Shown: positions 25,646-35,073, counted from the stretch's first letter. The stretch: DNA of 64,000 bases from TMP-7 sp038212445 (GCA_038212445.1 JBBQUM010000001.1:371503-435502); one strand, 5' to 3'. Made by a program: numbers and translations. Notes: generated by a model from the letters alone, not told the origin.

Positions 25646-25693
25646 AATCGGTCTCTGACACCGATTAAAAAGAATCGGTCTCTGACACCGATT
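25646..25693. repeat. Tandem pair of 21-base hairpin repeats
   Basis: Two identical copies of AATCGGTCTCTGACACCGATT (25646-25666 and 25673-25693, 27 bases apart) lie in the divergent promoter gap. Each copy is itself a perfect 7-bp inverted repeat (AATCGGT/ACCGATT) with the loop CTCTGAC, and each is followed by AAA or AAAA. They could be REP-like elements, operators or a minus-strand terminator (T-tract on that strand). Confidence 0.75.
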
Positions 25694-25709
25694 AAAGGGC
25701 GGGTTCGAT

Positions 25710-27116
25710 ATGCTGTTGGGGATGCGGCTGCCTGTGGTTTTCGCTCTGGCCGGACTGAGTCTGGGCGCCGGGGGTGTGGATGTTGACTGGGCGAAGGTTA
25801 ACCCGGAGACGCTGGCGCACTATACAAGCCTGATTAGGATCGATACCAGCAGTCCTCCGGGAAATGAGACGGCGGCGGTGGAGTACCTGAAGAAGGTGCT
25901 CGATCACGAGGGCATTGCGTATGAAGTATTCGCGCTTGAGCCGAACCGGGCAAATCTGGTGGCGCGGCTGAAAGGCAACGGAACCAAGAAGCCCATCATC
26001 GTGATGGGCCACACCGATGTGGTGGGCGTCCAGCGTGATAAATGGACGGTGGATCCTTTCTCGGCGATTCGCAAAGACGGCTTCATTTATGGCCGCGGAG
26101 CCAACGACGATAAGGACAATCTCACCGCGAGCCTGATGACGTTGATCCTGCTGAAGCGGCTGAAGGTGCCGCTGGATCGCGATGTGATCTTTATCGCCGA
26201 GGCGGGCGAGGAAGGGAACAGCCGGGTTGGGATTGAGTACCTGGTCGATCAGCATTGGAACGCAATCGAGGCCGAGTACGCGCTGGCCGAGGGTGGATAC
26301 GCTTCGGCGCGCAACGGAAAGGTCCGGCTGGTGGAGATCACGACCACCGAAAAAGTACCGCGAACAACGCGGTTAGTCGCACACGGGACGGCGGGGCACG
26401 GCTCGCGTCCGCGCGCCGATAACGCGGTGATTCACCTTTCCGAGGCGGTGGCGAAGGTGGGGACCTGGGAGCCGCCGATGCGGCTCAACGACACCACACG
26501 CGCGTACTTCGAGCGGCTGGCGACGATCAGCACTCCCGAGGAGGCCGCCCGTTACAATCACGTCGCCGATCCGAAGCGTTCCGCTGGGATTCAGCGATAC
26601 TTCGCCGAGCACGAGGTAGGTCACTACTCGGTTTTACGGACGTCGGTAGTGCCGACGGTGGTCCGGATCGGATTCCGGCAGAACGTGATTCCGTCAGAGG
26701 GCGAAGCGACACTCGATATACGCGCCCTGCCGGACGAGGACATGCCGAAGTTTTACGAACAACTGCGGCGGGTGATCAACGACCCGGCGATTGAGGTGAT
26801 TGCTCCGACCGGGGGGATGCGCCCGGCGAGTCCGCCCTCACGGCTCGACACGGAAATGTTCAAGGCGCTCGAAGCGGTGACGCGGCGCATGTTTCCTGGC
26901 GCCGTCACGTTGCCGTCGATGCTGACGGCGGCGACGGACATGGCGCAGTTGCGTCAGAAGGGCACGCAATCGTACGGAATCGGTCCGATCATTGACGAGA
27001 AGACGAAGGATGTGGGCGCGGCGCACACCGACGATGAGCGCCTAGCGGAGGAATCGCTGTATAAGCTGGTGGAGTTTCAACTGAACGCGGTGTTGGAGGT
27101 CGCGGCCAGGAAATGA
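25710..27116 (+). CDS. Secreted M20-family metallopeptidase
   Basis: A 468-residue zinc aminoacylase/carboxypeptidase-like protein. An N-terminal hydrophobic segment (MRLPVVFALAGLSLGAGG) suggests export. Metal-site motifs are VMGHTDVVGVQ, GRGANDDKDN and EAGEEGNSR (catalytic Glu-Glu), with a late GAAHTDDERL. A dimerisation insert starts near TRLVAHGTAGHGSRPRADNA. Length matches the PM20D1/ArgE-like group. Substrate is not predictable. Its stop overlaps the start of the next gene by 4 bases. Confidence 0.9.
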   Translation: MLLGMRLPVVFALAGLSLGAGGVDVDWAKVNPETLAHYTSLIRIDTSSPPGNETAAVEYLKKVLDHEGIAYEVFALEPNRANLVARLKGNGTKKPIIVMGHTDVVGVQRDKWTVDPFSAIRKDGFIYGRGANDDKDNLTASLMTLILLKRLKVPLDRDVIFIAEAGEEGNSRVGIEYLVDQHWNAIEAEYALAEGGYASARNGKVRLVEITTTEKVPRTTRLVAHGTAGHGSRPRADNAVIHLSEAVAKVGTWEPPMRLNDTTRAYFERLATISTPEEAARYNHVADPKRSAGIQRYFAEHEVGHYSVLRTSVVPTVVRIGFRQNVIPSEGEATLDIRALPDEDMPKFYEQLRRVINDPAIEVIAPTGGMRPASPPSRLDTEMFKALEAVTRRMFPGAVTLPSMLTAATDMAQLRQKGTQSYGIGPIIDEKTKDVGAAHTDDERLAEESLYKLVEFQLNAVLEVAARK

Positions 27117-28186
27117 GTGAGCCGGCACCGGTCAGGCAGCGGCTGGCCTCGCTCGATGTCTTCCGCGGCGCGACGATCGCGTCGATGAACCTGGTGAACA
27201 ATCCGGGCGACGGCGAGCATGTGTATGCTCCACTTGACCATGCGGCGTGGCACGGTTGGACGTTCACCGACACGGTGTTTCCTTTCTTCCTGTGGATTGC
27301 CGGTGTGGCGCTGACGCTTTCAACTGCGCGGCGGTTGGAGCAGGGCGAGGATCGTGGAAAGCTATTCCGGCACCTGCTGCTGCGGTCGGCGATCATTTTC
27401 CTGACCGGCTTTCTGCTGGGCGGCTTCCCCTATTATCATTTCGACCGCATTCGCATTCCGGGCGTACTTCAGCGCATTGCCGTCTGCTACCTGATTGCAG
27501 GCACGATTTTCCTGTTCACACGGGTTCGCGGGCAGATGGTGGCAGTGATGGTGCTGTTGACGCTGTACACCGTGTTGATGAAGGGCGACTTCGACCCACA
27601 GACCAATTTTGCGCGCGTGGTGGACAGCCGGTTCCTGGCCGGACACATGTGGAGCCGGACCAAGGTCTGGGATCCCGAGGGAATTCTGAGCACACTCCCG
27701 GCGATTGCGACGGCGCTGTTCGGCATTCTTGCCGGACACCTGTTGAGACTGCAGAAGCCGACCGCGGAGCGGATCACATGGCTGTTTCTAGGCGGTAACA
27801 CGCTGATTGCCGCAGGGCTGATCTGGAGCGTCTGGATGCCGATCAACAAGAATCTCTGGACAGCGAGTTACTCAGTGTTGATGGCGGGCCTGGCGATGGT
27901 GGTGTTCGCCATCTGGTACTGGCTGGTGGATGTTCTCGGCTGGACGCGCGTGACGCGCCCACTGGCGATTTACGGCATGAATGCGCTAGCGATGTTCGTC
28001 CTGGCCGGAGTGATCGGGCGCCTCCTGGGAGTGTTCAAGGTGCAGAAGCCGATTTACGAGACGGTGTTCGTACCTCTCAGTTCGAATCCCTACAATTCGA
28101 GCCTGTACTACGCGATTGCGTTCGTGCTGGTGCTCTACGCGGTGGCTTGGGGCATGTACCGGAAGCGCTGGTTCGTGAAGTTCTGA
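27113..28186 (+). CDS. HGSNAT-like membrane acyltransferase (DUF5009)
   Basis: A 357-residue polytopic membrane protein of the heparan-alpha-glucosaminide N-acetyltransferase catalytic group. The signature LASLDVFRGATIASMNLVNNPG, followed by HAAWHGWTFTDTVFPFFLWIAG, carries the conserved His of the family. About eight to nine hydrophobic helices follow. It probably transfers an acetyl group across the inner membrane to an amino sugar, possibly in cell-wall or glycan recycling. ATG overlaps the M20 stop (ATGA), so the two genes form an operon. Confidence 0.9.
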   Translation: MSEPAPVRQRLASLDVFRGATIASMNLVNNPGDGEHVYAPLDHAAWHGWTFTDTVFPFFLWIAGVALTLSTARRLEQGEDRGKLFRHLLLRSAIIFLTGFLLGGFPYYHFDRIRIPGVLQRIAVCYLIAGTIFLFTRVRGQMVAVMVLLTLYTVLMKGDFDPQTNFARVVDSRFLAGHMWSRTKVWDPEGILSTLPAIATALFGILAGHLLRLQKPTAERITWLFLGGNTLIAAGLIWSVWMPINKNLWTASYSVLMAGLAMVVFAIWYWLVDVLGWTRVTRPLAIYGMNALAMFVLAGVIGRLLGVFKVQKPIYETVFVPLSSNPYNSSLYYAIAFVLVLYAVAWGMYRKRWFVKF

Positions 28187-28191
28187 GCGCC

Positions 28192-28764
28192 TCACGCGGC
28201 AGCAGCCGGGTTGTGATCGGAACTGAGCGCTTCTGACGAATCGAAGCCAATTGCGGATATGGCGCTCTGTTTGCAGGCCTTTGAGGCAGCGAAGGAGCGG
28301 ATGGCGGCGGCTTGCGCCTGCTCCTGCTCGTTCTCGCGGCGCAGATTCTGGAGGGCGGCGAGATCTTTGCAGGCGCGGTTCCAGGTGCGCTGGATGGTAT
28401 TCAAGTAGCGGGTGATGGTGAGGAACGCTTTGCGGGCATCGGGTTCGACGATGCACTCGAGTTCGCCGAATTTCTGGATTACCGAGGCTTCAACGCGGCG
28501 GGCGCGCTGGAGACGCCACCAATTCTGGGCGATTTCCTCGACGAGCATGGCTTCCTGTTCGGTAGCGGGGGCGTGGTCAGCGATGAGTTGGAGGCGGAGT
28601 TGGTCGTAGGCGGCGGGGTCCTCGCCTTTGGTGACGATTTGTTTACCGGAGAGGCCGTGTTTGGTGGCGTTGTAGCGGGAGGCCTCGAGACCGGAGGCAG
28701 TGCGTGGTCCAGTGCTATGGCAAGCGTTGGAGCGGTTCGCGTCGAATTGCAGCGGGGTAGCCAT
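28192..28764 (-). CDS. KHGL-motif hypothetical protein
   Basis: A 190-residue cytoplasmic protein of unknown function. The N-terminus ANRSNACHSTGPRTASGLEASRYNATKHGLSG follows the pattern N-R-x-N-A-x-x-S-T-G-P-R-T ... N-A-x-K-H-G-L known from a large multi-copy family in Acidobacteria and other soil bacteria (shown here only by its positions 8-39). The rest is predicted helical with a Glu/Gln/Ala-rich coiled coil. The conserved start has been compared with phage or mobile-element proteins, but that is memory and weak. It is convergent with the acyltransferase gene. Confidence 0.65.
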   Translation of the reverse strand: MATPLQFDANRSNACHSTGPRTASGLEASRYNATKHGLSGKQIVTKGEDPAAYDQLRLQLIADHAPATEQEAMLVEEIAQNWWRLQRARRVEASVIQKFGELECIVEPDARKAFLTITRYLNTIQRTWNRACKDLAALQNLRRENEQEQAQAAAIRSFAASKACKQSAISAIGFDSSEALSSDHNPAAAA

Positions 28765-28916
28765 TGGGGTTCCTTCGGGGGCGAGGGGCGCCCTCCTGAT
28801 TACATTGGAACAGACGGTGTCAAGTGTTTTGGCTGTAAGTTGATGAGGAATTAAGAAAAAGGGGCTTAAACTGGCGGTATCGCGGGGGCCGTCTTTTTGA
28901 ATAAAACGGGGAGAAG

Positions 28917-30179
28917 TTAGGGTTTCCGGTAGATTTCGCCGTTCTTCATTACAAAGTCGATTCGCTTTAACCCATCGATATCTTGAAGGGGATTGAGCGG
29001 AGTGGCGACGAGGTCGGCGCTCATTCCGGGTTTGATCGCGCCCCGGTCAGCCGCCACTCCGAGCAAGGCAGCGGCGCGCGTAGTCATTGAGCGCAGTACA
29101 CCGGTTGGATCGATGCCCGCTTCCCTAAAGCTGTCGATGTAGTCGATTGCCAGCTGGCCGCGGGTTCGGGCTTTCACGTCGGACATGATATCGGTTCCAA
29201 AGACAACGTCAACTCCTGCAGTCCAGGCGCGTTTTAGGCGGGCGACATACCTGTCGTGGGTCTTTCTCGCGGTGACGTCATCCATTCCGTTGGCAAGCAA
29301 TTCGGCCACCGTGAAATCAGTACTCACCAACGCGACGTGATTCTTCTTTGCGAGGGCCAGATCCTCATCGCTCAGCACCCAGCCGTGTTCGATTGAGGCG
29401 ACGCCGGCCTCGATAGCGGCGCGCGCGCCGAGTTCGGTCTGCACGTGGGCAGCGACCTGCACGCCTGCGCGGCGGGCCTCGTCGACGATAAAACGGATAT
29501 CGTCGGCTGAATACCCATAGCTTTGTCCGTCGACGACAATTTTTATGACTTTAGCGCCCCAATAGATATTTTCCCGCAGCGCTTTCCGCATCTCGTCATG
29601 CGAATCGGCGAAGCGATACTCCGCATTCTCCAGAAGCCGGCGATCGGCTGGGGTATCCCAGAACTGTCCGCCAAAGGGCGTGATGATTCGGCCGGAATAG
29701 ATCATAGCCGGCCCGGGAACGACACCTAAGCGAATGGCTTTCTCGAGGTCGGCATCGAGGTAGTCGCCTGAATTTCCCAAATCGCGGACGGTCGTAAATC
29801 CGCTATCGAGCATCTCCCTGGCATGCCTGACTCCCTGGATGGCGCGGTACCCGGCCCGGCGCTGAAGTGCCATGATCCAAAAGTCTCCGAGGTCCCATTT
29901 AGCGTCGACATTGGCGAGCAGATGGGTATGGGCATCGATCAATCCTGGTAGGACGACCTCCTTGGACAAGTCGACCCGGAGGGCGCCGGCGGGCACTTGA
30001 ATGGCGGAGCCGATCGCCTTGATTTTGCCGGCCTCGACCAGGATTATCTGATTACGTTCCTGCAACCCACTTTCCGGGTGAATCACAACCCCAGCGGATA
30101 TTGCGATTACCTGGCTCAGGGCAATCGTAGAGGCCAGAGATAAGCCGGTCAATAATACGCCAACGTGAGTTGCTGCCAT
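28917..30179 (-). CDS. Exported amidohydrolase (imidazolonepropionase/prolidase-like)
   Basis: A 420-residue amidohydrolase-superfamily protein. A hydrophobic N-terminus (residues 1-20, to LSQ) suggests export. After the small beta-sandwich domain comes the metal motif LPGLIDAHTHLL, then KVIKIVVDGQSYG with the bridging Lys, VAAHVQTELGAR, IEHGWVLSD and the final metal Asp in VVFGTDIMSD. The closing PGMSADLVATPLNPLQDI is typical. The ATG at 30179 is preferred over an upstream ATG at 30293 because it starts the signal sequence. It is divergent from the PadR/ADOP unit. Confidence 0.9.
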   Translation of the reverse strand: MAATHVGVLLTGLSLASTIALSQVIAISAGVVIHPESGLQERNQIILVEAGKIKAIGSAIQVPAGALRVDLSKEVVLPGLIDAHTHLLANVDAKWDLGDFWIMALQRRAGYRAIQGVRHAREMLDSGFTTVRDLGNSGDYLDADLEKAIRLGVVPGPAMIYSGRIITPFGGQFWDTPADRRLLENAEYRFADSHDEMRKALRENIYWGAKVIKIVVDGQSYGYSADDIRFIVDEARRAGVQVAAHVQTELGARAAIEAGVASIEHGWVLSDEDLALAKKNHVALVSTDFTVAELLANGMDDVTARKTHDRYVARLKRAWTAGVDVVFGTDIMSDVKARTRGQLAIDYIDSFREAGIDPTGVLRSMTTRAAALLGVAADRGAIKPGMSADLVATPLNPLQDIDGLKRIDFVMKNGEIYRKP

Positions 30180-30269
30180 TTCTCGATTGTCACAGATGTA
30201 GTTTCCGCAGCTTGCTCGTAGTGGTGCCGCGGGTGGAGAGCTCGCGAAATTCCCCGGCTGCGTTTCCGC

Positions 30270-30307
30270 TATAGACAGTCTATACGTATTCATATAGACT
30301 CTCTATA
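30270..30307. promoter_or_regulatory. Twin 15-bp dyads, probable PadR operator
   Basis: TATAGACAGTCTATA (30270-30284) is a perfect dyad and TATAGACTCTCTATA (30293-30307) is the same dyad with one mismatch; centres are 23 bases apart. They lie directly upstream of the PadR gene, whose AGGAG ribosome binding site begins at the last base of the second dyad. Autoregulation by PadR is the simplest reading (inference). Confidence 0.7.
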
Positions 30308-30317
30308 GGAGCCGCCT

Positions 30318-30644
30318 ATGCCTTCAACGAATCTACTCCAGGGAACGCTCGACCTGCTTATCCTCAAGGTCCTCAAGCTGGAGCCGCTTCACGGCCTCGG
30401 TATCTCGCGGCGTATTGCGCAAGTTACGGGTGGGACGTTCGACGTCAAGCCTGGCTCTTTGTTCCCGGCTCTCCACAGGATGGAGGAGGCCGGTTGGCTC
30501 GCTGCCGCCTGGGGACAGAGTGAGAACGGCCGGAAAGCCAAGTTTTACAGCCTTACCCAGAGCGGTAAGAAACAGTTAAGGCAAGAAGCGGGCGAGTGGG
30601 CGCGTATCTCGGCCGCAATGACGAGCGCCCTTGAAAGCATCTGA
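30318..30644 (+). CDS. PadR-family transcriptional regulator
   Basis: A 108-residue winged-helix repressor of the short PadR group. The family pattern LLQGTLDLLILKVLKLEPLHG opens it, followed by ISRRIAQ, SLFPALHRMEEAGWL and GRKAKFYSLTQSGKK. AGGAG lies 6 bases before the ATG and twin TATAGAC dyads lie upstream. The ADOP permease gene starts 18 bases after its stop, the common acidobacterial PadR-ADOP pair, so it likely controls that permease and itself. Confidence 0.93.
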   Translation: MPSTNLLQGTLDLLILKVLKLEPLHGLGISRRIAQVTGGTFDVKPGSLFPALHRMEEAGWLAAAWGQSENGRKAKFYSLTQSGKKQLRQEAGEWARISAAMTSALESI

Positions 30645-30662
30645 GGTTGAGGGAGAACGTTT

Positions 30663-33308
30663 ATGACACTGTGGCGACGTTTGAAGACCACGTGGCGCAA
30701 CCTGAGCCATCCTCAAAAAGCGGATGGAGATCTGGACGACGAACTGCGCAGCTATCAGGAGTTGCTTGAGGATGAGAAGAAGCAAGCTGGACTGTCTGTT
30801 GATCAGGCACGCCGCGAGGCCAAACTCGAGGTTGGTTCTGCCAGTTTGCTTCAGGAGCAGGTGCGCGACATTCGTCTCGGGGTGACATTGGGAAATATTG
30901 CCGCCGAGGTTCGACAGTCGTTCCGGTCTTTGGGACGAAATCCCGGCCTCGCTATCACGGGGACGCTGATGCTGGCGGTAGGGATGGGCGCGAGTACCGT
31001 GGTGTTCAGTATTTTTCACGCTGCTCTGATCCGTCCGCTGCCTTTCCGCGATCCGGCGCGACTTGTGGAACTGCACGAAACAAGGCTTAACCGGGGGATC
31101 GACCAAGCCTCGTTTAGTGAGGCGAATTTTTGGGATCTACGGTCACTGAACCACAGCTTTGAGGAGATGGCCGCCTATCACGACGGCGAAGCCAATCTGA
31201 CCGGCGCCGGCGCGGCCGAAAAGATAACCGCATCCAGGGTGACTCCCGGTTTCTTCCGCACGCTCGGCATCGCTCCGCTAATTGGGCGCGACTTCGAGTA
31301 TGACGAAGGGCGCGAAGGTGGAGCGGCGGTGCTGATTCTCGGCAACAAGTTCTGGAGGAACCGTTTCAGCAGCGATCCGGCCATGCTGGGCCGCACGCTA
31401 CGGTTGAACGACAAAGTTTACACGGTGGTTGGGGTTTTGCCGCCCGGCCGCCCCTGGATCGACGATCAAGCCTACATACCTTTCGCTCAACGTGCGAACG
31501 CCGACAGGAGCAGTTGGGAGTTCAACGTGGTGGGCCGTTTGAAGCCCGGCGTAAGCGCCGATGCCGCCCGCGCCGATCTCGAGCGGATCGCCCCCATCCT
31601 GGCCGCCGGTTATCCGAAGGAGGATCGAGGCATCGGTTTCGGCACTCTATCTTCCTCCAGTTGGGTGGCCTCGGCAGGGACTCGCCGCGCGCTCTGGATT
31701 CTGCTGGGCGCGGTGGGCATTCTGCTGCTCATCGCCTGTCTCAACATCGCCAATCTACTGCTGAGCCGCGGACTCAGCCGGCGTCGCGAAGTCGCCGTCC
31801 GCACGGCGCTGGGTGCGGGACGGGCACGCCTGATTCGCTTCGTCATGATGGAGTCGGTGGTGCTGAGCGTGGTGGGAGGTGCTGCCGGACTGGCATTCGC
31901 TTACGCTGCGCTGCCTGTCATCCGTACCCTTGAGATCCGGGGTCTCTCGAGGCTTTCTGACGCGAACCTGAATCCATGGGTGCTGGCGTTTTCGGGCGCC
32001 ATTGTGATTCTCACGGGACTGCTTTCGGGACTCGCGCCCGCGCTACAGGCGCCCGTCAGTGCGGCGCTCGCACTGCGTGAAGGCGATCGCCAGACAGGCG
32101 GTCGCGGGCAGGGCCGACTACGCGGCATCCTGGTTGGCGGCGAAGTCGCGCTCTCCTTTCTTCTGCTGGTTGGGGCTGGCCTACTTATTCGGAGCCTCGA
32201 CCGTTTGATGAGCGTTGAGACCGGCTTCCGGGCGGAGAACCGCCTGCTGTTCAGTGTCAACCTGCCGGGTTCCTATTGGGAAAACGGGCAAGGCAAACAC
32301 TTCGTGGACCGTTTTGTAGAGCGGCTCCGCTCGATGCCGGGCGTTGAGTCTGTGGGTGCTGTCAGCAATCGTCCTATCGAGGGCGGAAATCCGGGAATGA
32401 GTATTGGCGCTGCCAGCGGTCCAAAGATCGCGGACCGCGATATTCCATGGGCTGGGTGGCGCATTGTCACGCCCGGATATTTCTCTGCAGTGGGGCTGAG
32501 ACTGCAGAAGGGGCGGCTTTTCGATGGGCATGATGAATGGATGTGGGGAAAGCCCGGGCAGCCGAGTCCCGTCCGTCGCGTGATTCTCAGTGAGCGTTTG
32601 GCCAAGACGCTGTTTCGCGATACCGATGCAATCGGACAACACGTCGAGTTGTGGAAAGGCCAGAGCAGCGGAGATGCCGACGTGGTTGGTGTGGTGAGTG
32701 ATATGCGGGAGCGGGGTTTATCGGCGAATATGGCGATGACGGTGTATCTGCCGACTGGCCTCCAAGCGGTACCGACGGAATTCGTTGTTCACACGAAGGC
32801 GAGTCCTATTTCGTTGGTGCCCTCGATCCGTGCGGCGCTTGCTGAGATGGATTCGAATCTGCCTCTATCGGACGTGCGCACATTTGAGGAAGTGATCAAC
32901 CGCTCGGTTGCCGAGAATCGTTTCAGTACCGTGGGACTTGGAGTATTCGCCTCAATTGCGCTGCTGCTTGCCGTGACCGGTATCTACGGTGTTCTCTCTT
33001 ATTCGATGAGCCGGCGCGCTTCGGAGATCGGCCTGAGAGTCGCGCTAGGAGCGAGCGGATCGAGCATTCTGCGCATGACGCTCACCCAGGGAATGCGTCC
33101 TGTCATTCTTGGGCTCGCGGCTGGGGCCGTTGCGGCATGGTGGTTAGGGGAGTCATTCACTGTGCTGCTGTTTGGTGTGCAGCCCTTCGACGGTCCCACT
33201 TACGCCGTGGTTGCGGTGGTGCTTCTGTTTGCTGCTTTGCTTGCGTGCTATCTGCCTGGAAGGAAGGCGATGCGAGTGGATCCGGTGATTGCGCTGCGTG
33301 CGGGTTAG
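30663..33308 (+). CDS. Acidobacterial duplicated orphan permease (ADOP), MacB/FtsX type
   Basis: An 881-residue membrane protein with two MacB-type halves. The cytoplasmic N-terminus (WRRLKTTWRNL, then DLDDELRSYQELL and EARREAKLEVG-like text) precedes the first helix (AITGTLMLAVGMGASTVVFS), a periplasmic MacB_PCD-like domain, three FtsX helices (around 350-450), a second helix and periplasmic domain, and three final FtsX helices ending in PGRKAMRVDPVIALRAG. No ATPase gene is adjacent, as expected for orphan permeases. Function of ADOP proteins is unknown; toxin or lipoprotein handling is assumed from the MacB resemblance. Confidence 0.95.
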   Translation: MTLWRRLKTTWRNLSHPQKADGDLDDELRSYQELLEDEKKQAGLSVDQARREAKLEVGSASLLQEQVRDIRLGVTLGNIAAEVRQSFRSLGRNPGLAITGTLMLAVGMGASTVVFSIFHAALIRPLPFRDPARLVELHETRLNRGIDQASFSEANFWDLRSLNHSFEEMAAYHDGEANLTGAGAAEKITASRVTPGFFRTLGIAPLIGRDFEYDEGREGGAAVLILGNKFWRNRFSSDPAMLGRTLRLNDKVYTVVGVLPPGRPWIDDQAYIPFAQRANADRSSWEFNVVGRLKPGVSADAARADLERIAPILAAGYPKEDRGIGFGTLSSSSWVASAGTRRALWILLGAVGILLLIACLNIANLLLSRGLSRRREVAVRTALGAGRARLIRFVMMESVVLSVVGGAAGLAFAYAALPVIRTLEIRGLSRLSDANLNPWVLAFSGAIVILTGLLSGLAPALQAPVSAALALREGDRQTGGRGQGRLRGILVGGEVALSFLLLVGAGLLIRSLDRLMSVETGFRAENRLLFSVNLPGSYWENGQGKHFVDRFVERLRSMPGVESVGAVSNRPIEGGNPGMSIGAASGPKIADRDIPWAGWRIVTPGYFSAVGLRLQKGRLFDGHDEWMWGKPGQPSPVRRVILSERLAKTLFRDTDAIGQHVELWKGQSSGDADVVGVVSDMRERGLSANMAMTVYLPTGLQAVPTEFVVHTKASPISLVPSIRAALAEMDSNLPLSDVRTFEEVINRSVAENRFSTVGLGVFASIALLLAVTGIYGVLSYSMSRRASEIGLRVALGASGSSILRMTLTQGMRPVILGLAAGAVAAWWLGESFTVLLFGVQPFDGPTYAVVAVVLLFAALLACYLPGRKAMRVDPVIALRAG

Positions 33309-33816
33309 GGGGCGAGGCGATTTTCGATCGAATCACATTGACGAAGGTCTTGCGAATTAGCGCTTGCCTTCAGGGAAACGCAACGGTTCTGACGAGGTCG
33401 GCCTCACAGAATATTCCGCGTGTCCCGCGACGCGCGCCGGAAGAGATACTCACACGCACGAAGACGGACGTGAAAAGGGGGCCGGCGCACCGGACGTCGC
33501 TGCGGTCGATTATTTTGCACTTCGTTCGATTTGGCACATCGACCGACGTTAGTCGACTCAGTTCTAACTTAAGCTGACCCTGTCGTTGTGGCGGCTCGGC
33601 GAGGGACACAGTATTGCTGGCATCATCGAGCATGCGCACTCCGCCGACACCAGACCGGCGGACTACGGCGAGACTTGCCAGTGAGTCTCGGCGCCAGGGT
33701 CTATACGGCCCCGTAGACGCGCGATAGTTACGGACGGAAACGACGACGTAGCGCGTGGATCTGCCGGGATTTCTTGAGAGGGGCCGGGATGATAGTATCC
33801 GGATCTGGGAATCGCG
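33309..33816. other. 508-base gap without a convincing gene
   Basis: No start with a ribosome binding site and plausible protein is seen. A long minus-strand open stretch crosses it with Arg- and Ser-rich text, including LELSRLTSVDVPNRTKCKIIDR, that recalls recurrent text I associate with acidobacterial intergenic regions. It may be a conserved noncoding element, a decayed gene or a shadow. No clear terminator hairpin after the ADOP gene was found. Confidence 0.4.
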
Positions 33817-35073
33817 ATGGACACTACACGAACTGGCCGGGTGGGGCGGGTGCTCCTGTTCTTCTGGTGCTGCTGCTTGGCGGTAGGGGCGCCGGCGCAT
33901 GCGCCTCTTGAGCTTCGCAATCCGCTTCAGGACAAGAATTTCTATTTGCTTTCGGCGATTGAACGGACTCCGGCGGCGAGGGCGCTGATCCAGGTGGACC
34001 CGACGCTGGCCGGGATCGGAGCGGCGAAGCGCACCGCCTTATCGGAGTCGCTGCGAGTTTGTGCGGCGGACGTTCCCTGCTATGCGAGAGCCATGCGCTG
34101 GACTGATAACGAGATTGCGCAAGCGCGTGCTGCGCTGGGAACTCTGGCCGGTAACGCGGCGATGAATCGCTTTGTGGATTCTGTTTTGAGGCAGTCCGGT
34201 ATGTTTCAGCGGTATAGCGCGGACGCGAATTCCGTCCTGGTGCAGAAGGCCTGGGAAGATGCTGCGCGCAAGATGAATCGCGCAATTGACATTTTCGCGA
34301 TGGGACAAGCGTCGCGTCCCGCAGGAACGGACCTGGCCGTTTACGATGTGAAATCGCCGGCGTTCGCGCGGATGATGCAGATCATGGTGGCGGTGGTGGG
34401 GAGTGATCCGAGATCGTTCGAACTATTTTTCCAGTCGTCGCTCCACTTTGCCGTCGAGCTGCTACGGCTCCACGGCAGGGATGACGCCGGCCGGCATGAA
34501 CCGCTCGAAGCAGGGGAGAATCGGGCGGTGGTGGCGCGTATGCGAGCTACCGCTTGGGGGCAGTTTCCGTACACGATGATTGTCGTTCTGGGAAGCGGAC
34601 CTGATCGCGACGGCGTTGCGCTCTCGGCGGTGGGACGCTTGCGGCTGATTCTCGCGGTCCGGGAATTCCACGAGAAGAGAGCGCCATTTCTCCTCGTGTC
34701 GGGCGGGAACGTTCACCCCAATCTCACTCCATACAGCGAAGCGCTGGAGATGAAGAAGGCGTTGATCACGCAGTTCGGAATCCCAGAGAGCGCGATCCTC
34801 GTGGATCCGCAGGCGCGTCGAACCACCACGAACCTTCGCAATGCGGTGCGGCTCATGTATCGCTACGGTGTGCCGTTTGATCGCAAGGGCCTGATTCTGA
34901 CGGATCAGTTGCACAGCGCAACGATCGAAGCCCCCGCGTTCGCTGAACGCTGCGTGCGCGACTTCGGCTACGTGCCGGTGCGGATGGGGGCTCGAGTCTC
35001 GCCATTCGATTTGGAATTTATTCCTTCAATCGACTCGCTGCACGCGGATGCGTTGGACTTGCTGGATCCGTAA
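33817..35073 (+). CDS. Exported YdcF-like (DUF218) protein
   Basis: A 418-residue protein. A signal peptide (about 1-29, ending GAPAHA) leads to a helical N-terminal region of roughly 220 residues of unknown role. The C-terminal DUF218/YdcF domain starts at MIVVLGSGPDRDGVALSAVGRL and includes PFLLVSGGNVHP, SALVDPQARRTTTNLRNA-like text (ILVDPQARRTTTNLRNAVRL) and GLILTDQLHSA. DUF218 proteins bind nucleotide-like ligands and some act in envelope polysaccharide assembly; the reaction is unclear. It is about 510 bases from the upstream gene and convergent with the P1 peptidase. Confidence 0.8.
   Translation: MDTTRTGRVGRVLLFFWCCCLAVGAPAHAPLELRNPLQDKNFYLLSAIERTPAARALIQVDPTLAGIGAAKRTALSESLRVCAADVPCYARAMRWTDNEIAQARAALGTLAGNAAMNRFVDSVLRQSGMFQRYSADANSVLVQKAWEDAARKMNRAIDIFAMGQASRPAGTDLAVYDVKSPAFARMMQIMVAVVGSDPRSFELFFQSSLHFAVELLRLHGRDDAGRHEPLEAGENRAVVARMRATAWGQFPYTMIVVLGSGPDRDGVALSAVGRLRLILAVREFHEKRAPFLLVSGGNVHPNLTPYSEALEMKKALITQFGIPESAILVDPQARRTTTNLRNAVRLMYRYGVPFDRKGLILTDQLHSATIEAPAFAERCVRDFGYVPVRMGARVSPFDLEFIPSIDSLHADALDLLDP

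Noticed and set aside
33370..33900. 176-codon minus-strand frame near 33.5 kb as a gene
   Set aside because: No plausible start and composition unlike a real protein; it overlaps the start of the YdcF-like gene. Kept only as a noncoding finding.
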